From NCBI RefSeq assembly GCF_009720825.1, contig NZ_WNKY01000010.1:1-64000 (forward strand): 64,000 bases of DNA. The letters run 5' to 3'. Every line of letters begins with the position of its first letter. The stretch's first letter is position 1. The notes beneath the pieces are model-generated. The model worked only from the letters and a program-made list of their open reading frames with translations. It made no database searches and was not told the DNA's origin. The DNA is from Duganella radicis (GTDB lineage: Bacteria > Pseudomonadota > Gammaproteobacteria > Burkholderiales > Burkholderiaceae_D). Below, one piece after another: positions 18,419 to 31,138 of this stretch. The position numbers and the translations under genes were made by a program.

Positions 18419-18676
18419 ATGAACCTCATCTACAACAGCGAGCAATACAGTGTTGTTGAATTCGGCGCGGACCGCAACCTGGAGGCCTTGCGCTTCGGAG
18501 GTTATGAAATCGTCGACAAAGGTGGAAAACGGGAAATTTTCATTGCCGGCGTGCTGGCGCAAAACTTCCGGCGCGACGTCAACGAACTGATCGCGGGCGA
18601 GCCGACCATGGCTGAAATCGATGAATTCCTGGGCAGCTACGACGCGCTGATGAGCCAGCCGGTGCTGCTGCATTAA
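18419..18676 (+). CDS. DUF3567 family protein
   Basis: 85 residues beginning MNLIYNSEQYSVVEFG, matching the DUF3567 family found in betaproteobacteria. The start ATG at 18419 is preceded by a good ribosome site (GAAAGGATG region). The protein is small, acidic and cytosolic with no known catalytic motif; the C-terminal half contains AEIDEFLGSYDALMSQPV. Its function is unknown in the family. It follows the CobW-like gene after a 100-base gap and precedes the YafJ amidotransferase. Confidence 0.85.
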   Translation: MNLIYNSEQYSVVEFGADRNLEALRFGGYEIVDKGGKREIFIAGVLAQNFRRDVNELIAGEPTMAEIDEFLGSYDALMSQPVLLH

Positions 18677-18702
18677 GCTAGGCTGGCCGCACATGGCGTG
18701 GT

Positions 18703-18708
18703 TATAAT
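18703..18708 (+). promoter_or_regulatory. Strong -10 box predicting a leaderless yafJ-type mRNA
   Basis: TATAAT ends seven bases before the ATG at 18715, so transcription would begin on or next to the start codon. No Shine-Dalgarno sequence lies upstream of the ATG. No clear -35 hexamer is present. Confidence 0.5.
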
Positions 18709-18714
18709 CACGTC

Positions 18715-19482
18715 ATGTGCCAACTTCTAGGAATGAACTGCAATGTCCCGACCGACATTGTGTTCAGCTTTACCGGCTTTGCCATGCGTGGCGGCCAGAC
18801 CGATACCCATCACGACGGCTGGGGCATCGCCTTCTTCGAGGGCGCCGGCGTGCGCCATTTCGTCGATCACCAGGCGGCCATCGCTTCGCCGATCGCCGAG
18901 CTGATCAAGCGTTATCCGATCAAATCCACCAACGTCATCGCCCACATCCGCAAGGCCACGCAGGGCGTGGTGGCGCTGGAAAACTGCCATCCCTTCGTGC
19001 GCGAGCTGTGGGGCCAGTACTGGGTGTTCGCCCACAACGGCGACCTGAAGGAATTCAACCCGGCGCTGGATGGCGCCTTCCGCCCGGTGGGCACCACCGA
19101 CAGCGAACGGGCTTTCTGCTACCTGCTGCAACAGCTGCGCGCCCGCTTTGGCGAGCAGCGCCCGCCGCTGGAGCAGCTGCGCTCGGCCCTGAGCGCGCTG
19201 GTGCACGAGATCGCCACCCACGGCACCTTCAACATGATGCTGTCCTCGGGCGGCGAATTGTTTGCCCATTGTTCCACCAATCTGTTCTATCTGGTGCGCC
19301 AGCACCCGTTTGACACGGCCAAGCTGTCCGATGAGGATGTGAGCGTCGATTTTTCACAGGTCACCACGCCCAACGACCGGGTCGCCATCATCGTCACCCA
19401 GCCGCTGACCACCAACGAGCAGTGGACCGCCTTCCTGCCGGGCGAACTGAAACTATTTATCGACGGTTGCCCACAGGCTTAA
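18715..19482 (+). CDS. Class II glutamine amidotransferase, YafJ type
   Basis: 255 residues. The N-terminal MCQLLGMNC exposes Cys2, the Ntn-type nucleophile after Met removal. DGWGIAFFEG and FAHNGDL follow, both conserved in the YafJ/Gn-AT-II family, and the protein has only the glutaminase domain. Which acceptor receives ammonia is not known; some relatives act on gamma-glutamyl compounds. A TATAAT directly before the ATG and the absence of a ribosome site suggest leaderless translation. Confidence 0.9.
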   Translation: MCQLLGMNCNVPTDIVFSFTGFAMRGGQTDTHHDGWGIAFFEGAGVRHFVDHQAAIASPIAELIKRYPIKSTNVIAHIRKATQGVVALENCHPFVRELWGQYWVFAHNGDLKEFNPALDGAFRPVGTTDSERAFCYLLQQLRARFGEQRPPLEQLRSALSALVHEIATHGTFNMMLSSGGELFAHCSTNLFYLVRQHPFDTAKLSDEDVSVDFSQVTTPNDRVAIIVTQPLTTNEQWTAFLPGELKLFIDGCPQA

Positions 19483-19524
19483 AAATTTTGCGACACAGCC
19501 GCGCATTGCTGTCAAAATAAGCAA

Positions 19525-20805
19525 ATGATCGACCTTACCCTACATGACACCGGCCCCCGCAGCCTGCGCGTGCGCGAGTTCTACCTGGGACGCCAGCCCA
19601 TCCTGGACCGCAACCAAGCTTTGTTCGGCTATGAGTTGCTGTTCCGCAACGCTCCGGTCGGTCCGGCCCATGTGACCAATGACCTGACCGCGACGGCGGC
19701 GGTGATCGCCCACGCCTCGCAGCTGGGCATGGAAAAAACCATCGGCGACGCGCTCGGTTTCGTGAATGTGGACGCCACCGTCATCATGAGCGACATCTTC
19801 CCCTTCCTGCCGCGCGAGAAGGTGGTGCTGGAGATCATCAACACCATGCCGGCCACGCCGGAAGTCATCACCCGCATCCGCGAGCTGGCCGGCCACGGTT
19901 TCAGCTTCGCGCTGGACGATGTCACCGGCGAGAACCCGGACGTGCTGGCGCTGCTGCCGCTGGTCGACTACGTCAAGATGGACATGCGCAACATCCCGCT
20001 GTCCGCCCTGATGAAGCTGGCGCCGCGCTTCCGCCAGGACAAGAAAAAGCTGGTGGCGGAAAAGGTCGAAACGCGCGAGGAATTCAAGAATTGCCTGGAC
20101 CTGGGCTTCGATTTCTTCCAGGGTTATTACTTTTCCAAGCCGGTCATCATGAGCGGCAAGAAGCTGTCGCCGTCGCAGCTGGCGGTGATGGAGCTGATGA
20201 CGCTGGTCACTTCCGATGCCGACAACCAGGAAATCGAACGCGCCATCAAGCGCGACGTCTCGCTGGCCCTGAACCTGCTGCGGCTGGTGAACACGCCGGC
20301 GGTGGGCGCGCGCCAGCGCATCGATTCGCTGAGCCAGGCCGTGACCATTCTCGGCCGCCGGCAGTTGCAGCGCTGGCTGCAAATCATGCTGTACGCCGAG
20401 CCGAGCAAGCGCGGCCACAGCATGACGCCGCTGCTGATGCTGGCCACCACCCGTGGCCGTCTGCTGGAACTGTTGGCCGGCAAGCTGCGGCCCAGCCAGC
20501 GCGAGTCGGCCGATATCGCCTTCACGGTGGGCATCATGTCGCTGATGGATACGCTGTTCGGCATCGCCATGTCCGAGATTCTGGAGCAGATCCCGGTCAG
20601 CGACGAGGTGCGCGGCGCGCTGCTGCACCGCGCCGGTTTCTTTGGCGATTTGCTCAAGCTGGTCGAGTGCATCGAGCGCATTGAGGAAATGGACAGCCAC
20701 ATCGTGCCCACCCTGCGCGACCTCGCCATGTCCACCGACGAACTGGTGGAACTGGAAATGGCCGCGTTTGAATGGAGCGACAACGTGGTGCGCTACGCCC
20801 TGTAA
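19525..20805 (+). CDS. EAL-HDOD signalling protein (YuxH type)
   Basis: 426 residues: an EAL-like domain from about 18 to 220 followed by an HDOD domain from about 225 to 410. The EAL signature is altered (GYELLFRN in place of EALLR, and LDDVTG in place of the usual DDFG), as in the YuxH group, whose members usually do not hydrolyse c-di-GMP. The HDOD part contains VSLALNLLRLVNTPAVGAR. Such proteins act as signalling adaptors or nucleotide sensors, sometimes in motility or virulence. It has its own 42-base upstream gap. Confidence 0.9.
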   Translation: MIDLTLHDTGPRSLRVREFYLGRQPILDRNQALFGYELLFRNAPVGPAHVTNDLTATAAVIAHASQLGMEKTIGDALGFVNVDATVIMSDIFPFLPREKVVLEIINTMPATPEVITRIRELAGHGFSFALDDVTGENPDVLALLPLVDYVKMDMRNIPLSALMKLAPRFRQDKKKLVAEKVETREEFKNCLDLGFDFFQGYYFSKPVIMSGKKLSPSQLAVMELMTLVTSDADNQEIERAIKRDVSLALNLLRLVNTPAVGARQRIDSLSQAVTILGRRQLQRWLQIMLYAEPSKRGHSMTPLLMLATTRGRLLELLAGKLRPSQRESADIAFTVGIMSLMDTLFGIAMSEILEQIPVSDEVRGALLHRAGFFGDLLKLVECIERIEEMDSHIVPTLRDLAMSTDELVELEMAAFEWSDNVVRYAL

Positions 20806-20820
20806 CGCACCACGCCCGGG

Positions 20821-21198
20821 TCAGGTCGCATGGCCCGCGCCCGGCCAGTGCTTGACCAGCTCCGGATCGGTGCGCATTTCCCACAGCGCCAGCACGGCCA
20901 CGGCGACGCCGACGATCACCGAGTTCCACACCAGCTCCGGGTTATCGTCGATGCGCAGCACCCATGGCGACACCGCCACCCAGATCCCCACCAGCAGATT
21001 GAGCACCACGGCCCAGAAGTAGGTCTTGTACAGATCGAACGCCGCCAGCAGCACCAGCACCGCGCCCGAGATGAACGCGGTCCATGCCTGCAGCGACGGA
21101 ACCGGGTAGCCGAATACCCACGGCGTGACGAAGAACCACAGGCCCAGCAGCAGGATCACCTGATCCTGCCAGCGTTTGACGGATGGATTGTTTGCCAT
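20821..21198 (-). CDS. SPW-repeat membrane protein
   Basis: 125 residues with four predicted transmembrane helices in two pairs, each pair carrying the hallmark motif: TPWVFG near residue 25 and SPWVL near 82. The start ATG at 21198 is set by a GGGAGG ribosome site five bases upstream; the frame is open further but runs into metH. SPW proteins are uncharacterised small inner-membrane proteins. A long hairpin lies between this gene and metH on the same strand. Confidence 0.87.
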   Translation of the reverse strand: MANNPSVKRWQDQVILLLGLWFFVTPWVFGYPVPSLQAWTAFISGAVLVLLAAFDLYKTYFWAVVLNLLVGIWVAVSPWVLRIDDNPELVWNSVIVGVAVAVLALWEMRTDPELVKHWPGAGHAT

Positions 21199-21208
21199 AT
21201 TGCCTCCC

Positions 21209-21241
21209 AAGTAGATGCCGCCGGCTGGCGGCGTTCTACTT
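21209..21241. repeat. Long stem-loop between metH and the SPW gene
   Basis: AAGTAGA...GCCGCC, loop GGCT, GGCGGC...TTCTACTT pair almost perfectly over about 13 base pairs. On the minus strand it lies just upstream of the SPW gene's GGGAGG. There is no T-run, so it may be an mRNA processing or stabilising element or a translational control hairpin. Confidence 0.5.
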
Positions 21242-21271
21242 AGTCCGGCAAGACATGCAAAAAGTTCAACC

Positions 21272-25072
<3,801 letters not shown>

Positions 25073-25187
25073 TTGATATCTCTAAGGTCATAGGGAAGCG
25101 CGCCCCAGGCTGAGGGCGGTCTGAGATTATACGGCATCCCTGAATAAGCTTCAGCCAAGAGAGGCATCGCCGCAACAATCTGCTGTT

Positions 25188-25769
25188 TCAGCCAGTAGCG
25201 CGGGCTAGCGCGTCGGTCAGGCGGTCGTTGCCCCAGTACATATCGGGGCCGACGAAGAAGGTGGGGGCGCCGAAGATGTGGAGGGATCTGGCTTCCTCGC
25301 CGCGGGCGCGCAGGCGGACTTTGTTGTCGTCGGATTGCGCGGCCGTCAGCAGGGCTGCGGCGTCCAGTCCGATGCCGGTGAGGATGGTGGCGATGACCGC
25401 TTCGCTGCCGATGTCTTCGTCGTGCTCGAAGTTGGCCAGCATGGTGCGGGCGCAGAACTCCGCCATCCAAGGCTGGTGTTCGCCCAGCAGCGCCACACGC
25501 GCCGCCAGCAGCGAGCGGCGCGGGAATTCGGACGGCTGCCGCCATGGCAGCCCGTATTTGGCGCATTCGCGCGGCATGTCCTGCCAGACGTAGTCGCCCT
25601 TGTCCTTTTGCAGCACGAACGGCGAGTTGTCCCAGCCCTGTTCCTTGAAGATGGGGCCCAGCAGGAACGGCTTCCACTGCACCGCCACCTCCTTTTGCCG
25701 CGCCAGCCGCAGCACGCTCAGGTAGCTGTAGTTGCTGGCAAAATCGAACCAGCAGGCGATTTCTTTCAT
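25188..25769 (-). CDS. 2-Hydroxychromene-2-carboxylate isomerase-like (DsbA-fold)
   Basis: 193 residues opening MKEIACWFDFASNYSYL, typical of the kappa-class GST/HCCA isomerase family, where the catalytic Ser sits in D-x-x-S/N-x-Y-S. FLLGPIFKEQGWDNSPF, KYGLPWRQPSEFP and FGAPTFFVGPDMYWGNDRL are further family motifs. Characterised relatives isomerise naphthalene-derived hydroxychromenes with glutathione; the substrate here is unknown. It begins nine bases after a CmcJ-like gene, so the two probably form one unit opposite a LysR gene. Confidence 0.87.
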   Translation of the reverse strand: MKEIACWFDFASNYSYLSVLRLARQKEVAVQWKPFLLGPIFKEQGWDNSPFVLQKDKGDYVWQDMPRECAKYGLPWRQPSEFPRRSLLAARVALLGEHQPWMAEFCARTMLANFEHDEDIGSEAVIATILTGIGLDAAALLTAAQSDDNKVRLRARGEEARSLHIFGAPTFFVGPDMYWGNDRLTDALARATG

Positions 25770-25778
25770 GACGGTCTC

Positions 25779-26585
25779 CTAGGCGTAAATCAGCAGGCAA
25801 CGGATTTCGATGCTTACCCGTGGCGGCGCATCCGGTGGTGCGGACGGATGTTCAAAAGCCGCGTGCGGCGTGTGGCAGGCCGGTGTCGCGGAATCGAACT
25901 GTTTGAAGATCAGCACCTCGTCGCGCGTCATGGCCGGGAAGTAGGACCATGCGTGTTCAGGATTATGCAGCAATTGGTAGATTTCGCCTGTGCGTTCGGG
26001 ATAAATGATGTCGCTGGCGATCAGGTCTCTGGCAGCCACGGTGCGCGCGTCGCACATGGCCAAAGGCGCGTCCAGCACGGGATGGCGGATCGAGCGCCAC
26101 AGGTTGAGGATGGCGTAGCGCCGCACTTGTTCCGCGCGCGGGCCAAGCTCGAGCAGCAAGCGCCGCTGCGCCGAGGTGGCGGTGAAGTCGCAGTGCACGC
26201 GGCCGGCCGCGCCTGGACGCTGGCCCGCGATGCGGCCGAAGGCTTGCGGCATCCCGGGCTGGCGCTGGCGCACCAGATGGTCGAAGACGAAGGCTTCGCT
26301 GGCGCCGGAAACAGACAGCGCCAGTTGCGCCATCTCCGGGTAGTAGTGCCGCACGATGTCTTCCTTGTCGCCGAAATCGCCGAGGGTGGAGGGCGCGTGG
26401 CGCAGGGTGTAGCCTTCGCGCTCCAGCGAAGTGGCTGTGCCGCGTGCATCGTGGATGGTGACGGATTTGCGGACGTAGTCGGCATTTTCCGCTGGCTGGC
26501 CGTCGGGCGGCGCATACATCCATGTGTGCGGGCGTTGCGTTGTCGGGCAGAGGTATTCCAGCGTGGTGGCGATGGCGGGTGTCAT
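25779..26585 (-). CDS. CmcJ/NvfI-family oxidoreductase-like protein
   Basis: 268 residues from the ATG at 26585, which has GGAG eight bases upstream. The family is recognised from VHCDFTATSAQRRLL, AILNLWRSIRHPVLDAPLAM and HAWSYFPAMTRDEVLIFKQF followed by CHTPHAAFEHP. These match the CmcJ/GA4-desaturase-like group, whose conserved His residues suggest an Fe(II)/2-oxoglutarate-type active site. Members occur in beta-lactam and fungal meroterpenoid clusters. No biosynthetic cluster surrounds it here, so the substrate is unknown. It is divergent from a LysR regulator. Confidence 0.78.
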   Translation of the reverse strand: MTPAIATTLEYLCPTTQRPHTWMYAPPDGQPAENADYVRKSVTIHDARGTATSLEREGYTLRHAPSTLGDFGDKEDIVRHYYPEMAQLALSVSGASEAFVFDHLVRQRQPGMPQAFGRIAGQRPGAAGRVHCDFTATSAQRRLLLELGPRAEQVRRYAILNLWRSIRHPVLDAPLAMCDARTVAARDLIASDIIYPERTGEIYQLLHNPEHAWSYFPAMTRDEVLIFKQFDSATPACHTPHAAFEHPSAPPDAPPRVSIEIRCLLIYA

Positions 26586-26670
26586 GGCTTGCTCCGTGGT
26601 GTGGCGATGGCTCATTGAATCGCATCGGCGGGGCGCGCTCAAACGGTATTTCGGACGCTTTCACATTCCT

Positions 26671-26688
26671 CATGTGCATGTGATACAT
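26671..26688. promoter_or_regulatory. Candidate operator between the divergent CmcJ-like and lysR genes
   Basis: The 109-base divergent region carries a palindromic CATGTGCATG core flanked by ATTCCT and TGATACATT. LysR regulators typically bind such dyads next to their own start. The site is about 10-25 bases before the lysR ATG. Exact operator bounds are uncertain. Confidence 0.3.
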
Positions 26689-26694
26689 TGGCTT

Positions 26695-27594
26695 ATGCCC
26701 AATCGACTCCTTGATCTGCCGTCGCTGGACTTGCTGCGTAGTTTTGTCGCAGTCGGTCGGCGCATGAGTATTACCCTGGCGGCGCAGGATCTTTGCCTGA
26801 CGCAGTCGGCGCTCAGCCGGCAGGTGCAGGCGCTGGAGGCGGCGCTCGGTTATCCGCTGCTGGTGCGCGGCTATCGTTCGATCGAGTTCACCGGCGAAGG
26901 ACGGCGTTTGTTTCGCAGTGCGGATGCGATGCTGGAGCAGTTGGGGGAGGTGATCGATGCATTGCGCCCGGGCGAGGGTCGGCAAGCCGTCACCATCAAC
27001 GCCAGTATCGGCGTGACGGCTTTGTGGCTGTTGCCGCGCTTGAACGCTTTTCAGCAAGCCGCGCCGGGCGTGGATGTGCGCGTGGCGGCCAGCAATCGCT
27101 TCGCGGATCTGGAACGCGAGCAGATCGATATGGCGATACGCTATTGCCGCGAGGAGGATGCGCCGGCGGGTGCGCTGCGCTTGTTCGATGAGGCGCTGGT
27201 GGCGGTGGCGCATCCGTCGCTGGGCGTGCAGGCGATTGAACAGCAATTGCGCGAGCAGACCTTGCTGGAGTTTGATGATGCTTCGCGGCCCTGGCTGCAA
27301 TGGCCGGCCTGGTTGCGCGCGGCCGGCGCCGGACGAGGCAAGCCGCGCAGCGTGCTGCGGTTTAATCAGTACGATCAGGTGGTGCAGGCGGCGCTGGCGG
27401 GGCAGGGCGTGGCGCTCGGTCGCTTGCCGCTGGTGCGCGACCTGCTGGCGCAAGGACGATTGGCGCTGGCCAGCAAACAGCCAGCCGCCGCATCCGATTA
27501 CGCCTACTGGCTCCACACCCGCGCCGCGCTCTCGCCGAACGCGCGGATCGTCCGCGACTGGATCATCGCACAGGCTGGGGCTCCACAAGCGTAA
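26695..27594 (+). CDS. LysR-family transcriptional regulator (GcvA-like)
   Basis: 299 residues starting MPNRLLDLPSLDLLRSF. The N-terminal winged helix-turn-helix contains MSITLAAQDLCLTQSALSRQ near residues 23-42. The substrate-binding domain resembles the GcvA/AmpR branch (INASIGVTALWLLPRL, QGVALGRLPLV). It is transcribed divergently from the CmcJ-like and HCCA-isomerase-like genes and is likely their regulator. The ATG at 26695 is the natural family start; the open frame extends upstream into the other gene. Confidence 0.92.
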   Translation: MPNRLLDLPSLDLLRSFVAVGRRMSITLAAQDLCLTQSALSRQVQALEAALGYPLLVRGYRSIEFTGEGRRLFRSADAMLEQLGEVIDALRPGEGRQAVTINASIGVTALWLLPRLNAFQQAAPGVDVRVAASNRFADLEREQIDMAIRYCREEDAPAGALRLFDEALVAVAHPSLGVQAIEQQLREQTLLEFDDASRPWLQWPAWLRAAGAGRGKPRSVLRFNQYDQVVQAALAGQGVALGRLPLVRDLLAQGRLALASKQPAAASDYAYWLHTRAALSPNARIVRDWIIAQAGAPQA

Positions 27595-27651
27595 AGCTGC
27601 CGCGTCCCAAGCGCCCGCCGTCGCCGGCACTGCCGCGCGGGACGCTCGTGG

Positions 27652-29664
27652 CTAGCGCGACTGGCTCAGTTGCAGTGCCGGCTTGGCCAGCTTGGCGGTG
27701 CGTGGCGGGGCGGCGAGTTGCGGGCTGCTGTCGCTGTCCAGCTTGAACACGCTCATCGACGATATCAGCGCTTGCGCCTGCTCTTGCAGGCTGGCCGAGG
27801 CGGCTGCGGTCTGTTCGACCAGGGCCGCGTTCTGCTGCGTCATATCGTCCATCTGCGTGACAGCCTGATTCACCTGCTCGATGCCGGCGCCTTGCTCGGC
27901 CGACGCCGTCGCGATATCACCCATGATGTGGGTGATGCGCTCCACGCTCGCCACCACTTCGCCGATCGCCTTGCCGGCCTGCTCGGCCAGCGCATTGCCG
28001 GCATCGACCTTCTCCACGCTGGCGCCGATCAAATCCTTGATTTCCCGCGCCGCCGCCGCCGACCGCTGCGCCAGATTGCGCACTTCGGACGCGACCACCG
28101 CAAACCCGCGCCCCTGCTCGCCCGCGCGCGCCGCTTCCACCGCCGCGTTCAAGGCCAGGATATTGGTCTGGAACGCAATCCCGTCTATCACCGCGATGAT
28201 GTCCACAATCCGATGCGAACTGGCGTTGATCTCGCCCATGGTCTGCACCACTTGCGCCACCACCTCGCCGCCCTTGCTCGCCACGCTGGACGCGCTGCCC
28301 ACCAGCAGATTGGCCTGCCGCGCATTCTCCGCATTCTGCTTGACGGTGGACGTCAACTGCTCCATCGACGACGCCGTCTCCTCCAGATTGGACGCCTGCG
28401 ACTCCAGCCGTCCCGACACATCCGCATTGCCGCTGGCGATATCGCGCGTGGCCGCGCCGATGTTGTCGATGCTGGTCCGCACATCCTTCACGATGGTGCG
28501 CAGGCTGTCGTTCATCTCGCGCAGCGCGCGCAGCATCTGGCCCACCTCGTCCGGCGCGCCGACATCAAAGTCCGACACCAGATCGCCGCGCGCCACGCTC
28601 TGCGCCACAGTGATGGCATTTTGCAGCGGCACCGTCACCGAACGTGAAATCACGCGCGCCACCAGCCCCGCCACCGCGATCAGGCCCAGCATGCAACCCA
28701 GCATGGTCCAGCGCGTGCGGTGGAAGGCGGCGATCTTGTCGCTCAACATGCTCTGCAATTCCACATTGGCTGCCGTGTTGAGCTTGAATTGCAGGTCGAT
28801 GGTCTGGGTTGCCAGGGTGACGTAATCCGGCGCCGGATACTCCGGCGTTTCCTTGTTCAGGATTTGTTCGCTGGCCAGCCGCGTCAGCGCGGCAGCGGCG
28901 GCGTTGGCTTCATTCATCAGCGGCCCCAGTTTCGTCCCGATCTCCGGGTTGTAGCTGACCGCTTTGTCGAAGGCGGTATGGGTCTGATCGAGCCTGTCGT
29001 TCACCCGGCCGATGATGGACGACAGCGCAATCCGTTCTTCCGGCGTGGCCGTTTTGCGCGCCAGCAGGCCGGCGCCCAGCGCGCGCGTGCGGCCCAGTTC
29101 CTCGGTCAGATAGGGCAGCTGGTAGTACATGGACTGGATCAACTGGTAACTGTCGCGGTCCGGATCGAGACTGAGGCCGAAGTGATCGCCCACCCGGTCG
29201 TTCAGCTTGAGCAACTGCGGTACCAGCGCGCCATGCGCGGCAAAGCTTTGCGGCACCGTCAGGGTTTTGCCGCTGACACCGGCGCGCAGGGTTTCCCAGT
29301 CGCGCCGCGCCTTGTCCCAGATTTTATCGACATCGGGATTGTGCATCTCTTTGACCAGGACATCGACCTTCTGATACGACTGATCGGCCTCGGCCTGCTT
29401 GGCCTGGCGTTTCTCCTCGGTGCCTGAGACGCCGCCCAGCACCAGCGCCGCCAGGCCACGATGCTGCTGCGTCAGCTGCACCGTGCGCATGATTTCCGCC
29501 ACCTGCGGCAGGCCTTGCTGCTCGGCTTCGTAGGCACTCAGCCCTTTGGCGGCCTCTTGCACGTAGAAGTAAGTGGGGATGCAGGCCAGCAGTAGCGCGA
29601 TCACGCTGAGGAACAAAAACTTGTGCGCCAGGCGCAGTTGGCCAAGGAAGGAATAGGTCGGCAT
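27652..29664 (-). CDS. Methyl-accepting chemotaxis protein with nitrate/nitrite-sensor-like domain
   Basis: 670 residues. Helix 1 (about 14-35) is followed by a long helical periplasmic domain reminiscent of NIT domains ([18 protein letters not shown] near residue 55), a second helix about 325-345, a HAMP domain and a full signalling domain. The hairpin tip region is seen as [20 protein letters not shown] and [20 protein letters not shown]. The C-terminus (LQLSQSR) lacks a CheR-binding pentapeptide. It reports a ligand to CheA/CheW; the ligand could be nitrate or nitrite but this is inferred. Confidence 0.92.
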   Translation of the reverse strand: MPTYSFLGQLRLAHKFLFLSVIALLLACIPTYFYVQEAAKGLSAYEAEQQGLPQVAEIMRTVQLTQQHRGLAALVLGGVSGTEEKRQAKQAEADQSYQKVDVLVKEMHNPDVDKIWDKARRDWETLRAGVSGKTLTVPQSFAAHGALVPQLLKLNDRVGDHFGLSLDPDRDSYQLIQSMYYQLPYLTEELGRTRALGAGLLARKTATPEERIALSSIIGRVNDRLDQTHTAFDKAVSYNPEIGTKLGPLMNEANAAAAALTRLASEQILNKETPEYPAPDYVTLATQTIDLQFKLNTAANVELQSMLSDKIAAFHRTRWTMLGCMLGLIAVAGLVARVISRSVTVPLQNAITVAQSVARGDLVSDFDVGAPDEVGQMLRALREMNDSLRTIVKDVRTSIDNIGAATRDIASGNADVSGRLESQASNLEETASSMEQLTSTVKQNAENARQANLLVGSASSVASKGGEVVAQVVQTMGEINASSHRIVDIIAVIDGIAFQTNILALNAAVEAARAGEQGRGFAVVASEVRNLAQRSAAAAREIKDLIGASVEKVDAGNALAEQAGKAIGEVVASVERITHIMGDIATASAEQGAGIEQVNQAVTQMDDMTQQNAALVEQTAAASASLQEQAQALISSMSVFKLDSDSSPQLAAPPRTAKLAKPALQLSQSR

Positions 29665-29741
29665 GACAATCTCCAGAGGAGCGCTGTTCTGTGTTCATCA
29701 TATGCCTGATTTGGTGATAATCGGAGAGATTTCTTTCTGTG

Positions 29742-29759
29742 CGCCACCTTTTTGTGGCG
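29742..29759. repeat. Hairpin in the divergent region upstream of the chemoreceptor
   Basis: CGCCAC, loop CTTTTT, GTGGCG form a six-base-pair stem 37 bases before the exported-protein start at 29796. GGAGA and TCTCC flank it outside. It may be an operator or a leader hairpin; no terminator T-run is present. Confidence 0.35.
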
Positions 29760-29795
29760 TAAAATTCTCCCATTTGCCGCGTTGAGGAAATGTTG

Positions 29796-30245
29796 ATGAA
29801 GTGCTCTTTACGTTTGATGACCGTTGTCGCCGCGCTGGGTTTCGCCTTGAATGCGCAGGCAGAAAGCATTGCCTCGTCGGCCTCCAGCGCCGGCTCGGCT
29901 TCCAGCGGCAGCGTGTCCGATTCGCTGTCCGGTTCCAGTAACAGTTCGCACAACGGCCGCAAGGTGGCGGATGGCGATTACCGCATCATCCAGATCGCCG
30001 CCACCCCGGACCATGCCGGCCGTACCCGCGTCACCATGCAGGCGGAAGATCCCGAGCAGCGCATCGTGCTCGACTTGCCGGACACCACCTTCGATCGGCA
30101 GCAGCTGGCTGTGGGGGATGCCATGTACGCGCACAACCGCGTGTACGGCATCGAGTTCGGCCGCGCCGATAATCGCCAGCCGTTCTATCTGGTGCTGGCC
30201 GACGAGTGGTATGGCGAACTGGCCTCGCGTCCGCTGAGCCTTTGA
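29796..30245 (+). CDS. Small exported protein with Ser-rich segment, unknown function
   Basis: 149 residues. The ATG at 29796 is chosen because GAGG lies eight bases upstream; another ATG six bases earlier has poor spacing. A signal peptide (about 1-22, ending NAQA) precedes a Ser/Gly-rich stretch of about 35 residues and a folded C-terminal part containing DYRIIQIAATPDHAGRTRV and QPFYLVLADEWYGELASRPL. No family was recognised. Its TGA overlaps the TTG that probably starts the DUF2145 gene, implying coupled translation. Confidence 0.75.
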   Translation: MKCSLRLMTVVAALGFALNAQAESIASSASSAGSASSGSVSDSLSGSSNSSHNGRKVADGDYRIIQIAATPDHAGRTRVTMQAEDPEQRIVLDLPDTTFDRQQLAVGDAMYAHNRVYGIEFGRADNRQPFYLVLADEWYGELASRPLSL

Positions 30246-31138
30246 ACCGCGTCACGACGCTGCTGTTGTGCCTGCTATTCAGCGCAGGCGCGGCGCATGC
30301 TTCTTCCGCGCGCTTTTGCGACCGCTCGCAAGAACTGAGCGCCGCCGCGCAAGATCGCCTGCTGCGCTTTGCCGCCGTGCTGCGCGAAGAACTGGCCGCC
30401 AGCGACGACAGCGTGGCGCTGGTCAGCCGCTCCGGCCTCGACCTGTCGCGCTTCCACATCCGTTATTCGCATGGCGCGCTGGCCTGGCGTTCCACGGCGG
30501 GCGTGTGGTCGGCGCGCCAGCTGTACTACGCTTGCGATGAACGCCGCCCGCGCATCTACGACCAAGGCCTGGCCGGTTTCGCGCTCGGCACCGACGATCC
30601 CAAGCTGGGCTACCTCAGCATCGTGCGCATGCCGCCGCAAGCGGTGCTGGCGTTGAAGCCCGCGCTGCTCGATACGCAACGCGCGCTGCACCTGCTGGCC
30701 GCGCAATACAGCGCCAATGCTTACGCCTACAGCCTGCGCTACCAGAACTGCAATCAATGGCTGATCGAAATGCTGGCCGCGGGGTGGGGCGGTCTGCCGG
30801 ACAGTGAGGATTTGAGGGGGCGTGCGCAAGCCTGGCTGCGCGATGAACGCTACGCGCCGCAGCCGGTGGAGGTCGGCTCGCGCTTCTGGATGCTGGCCTC
30901 GTACTTCGTGCCGCTGCTGCATCTGGACGATCACCCGGACGAGGACCGCGCCGCGCTGCAATTACACATCAGCCTGCCAAGCACAATAGAGGATTTTGTG
31001 CGCGCCCGCTTTCCGCAAAGCGAGCGCATCGAACTGTGCCACGATGAAAAACAAGTCGTCATCCATCGCGGCTGGACGCCGATCGCCGAAGGCTGCAAGC
31101 CAGCCGAGGGCGACCGTGTCATCTCACTGCTGGATTAG
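30242..31138 (+). CDS. DUF2145 exported protein
   Basis: 298 residues from a TTG overlapping the preceding stop (TTGA); this start gives a compact signal peptide, MNRVTTLLLCLLFSAGAAHA. An ATG at 30206 is the alternative. The mature protein contains LSRFHIRYSHGALAWR and NAYAYSLRYQNCNQWLIEML; the His and Cys in these motifs suggest a papain-like NlpC/LRAT-type arrangement, as proposed for some DUF2145 members. It ends convergent with the nitroreductase gene, overlapping by four bases. The function is unknown. Confidence 0.85.
   Translation: MNRVTTLLLCLLFSAGAAHASSARFCDRSQELSAAAQDRLLRFAAVLREELAASDDSVALVSRSGLDLSRFHIRYSHGALAWRSTAGVWSARQLYYACDERRPRIYDQGLAGFALGTDDPKLGYLSIVRMPPQAVLALKPALLDTQRALHLLAAQYSANAYAYSLRYQNCNQWLIEMLAAGWGGLPDSEDLRGRAQAWLRDERYAPQPVEVGSRFWMLASYFVPLLHLDDHPDEDRAALQLHISLPSTIEDFVRARFPQSERIELCHDEKQVVIHRGWTPIAEGCKPAEGDRVISLLD

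Noticed and set aside
25073..25187. Possible SAH or cobalamin riboswitch before metH
   Set aside because: The metH leader was read on the coding strand; no recognisable SAH-motif core or B12 box was found.
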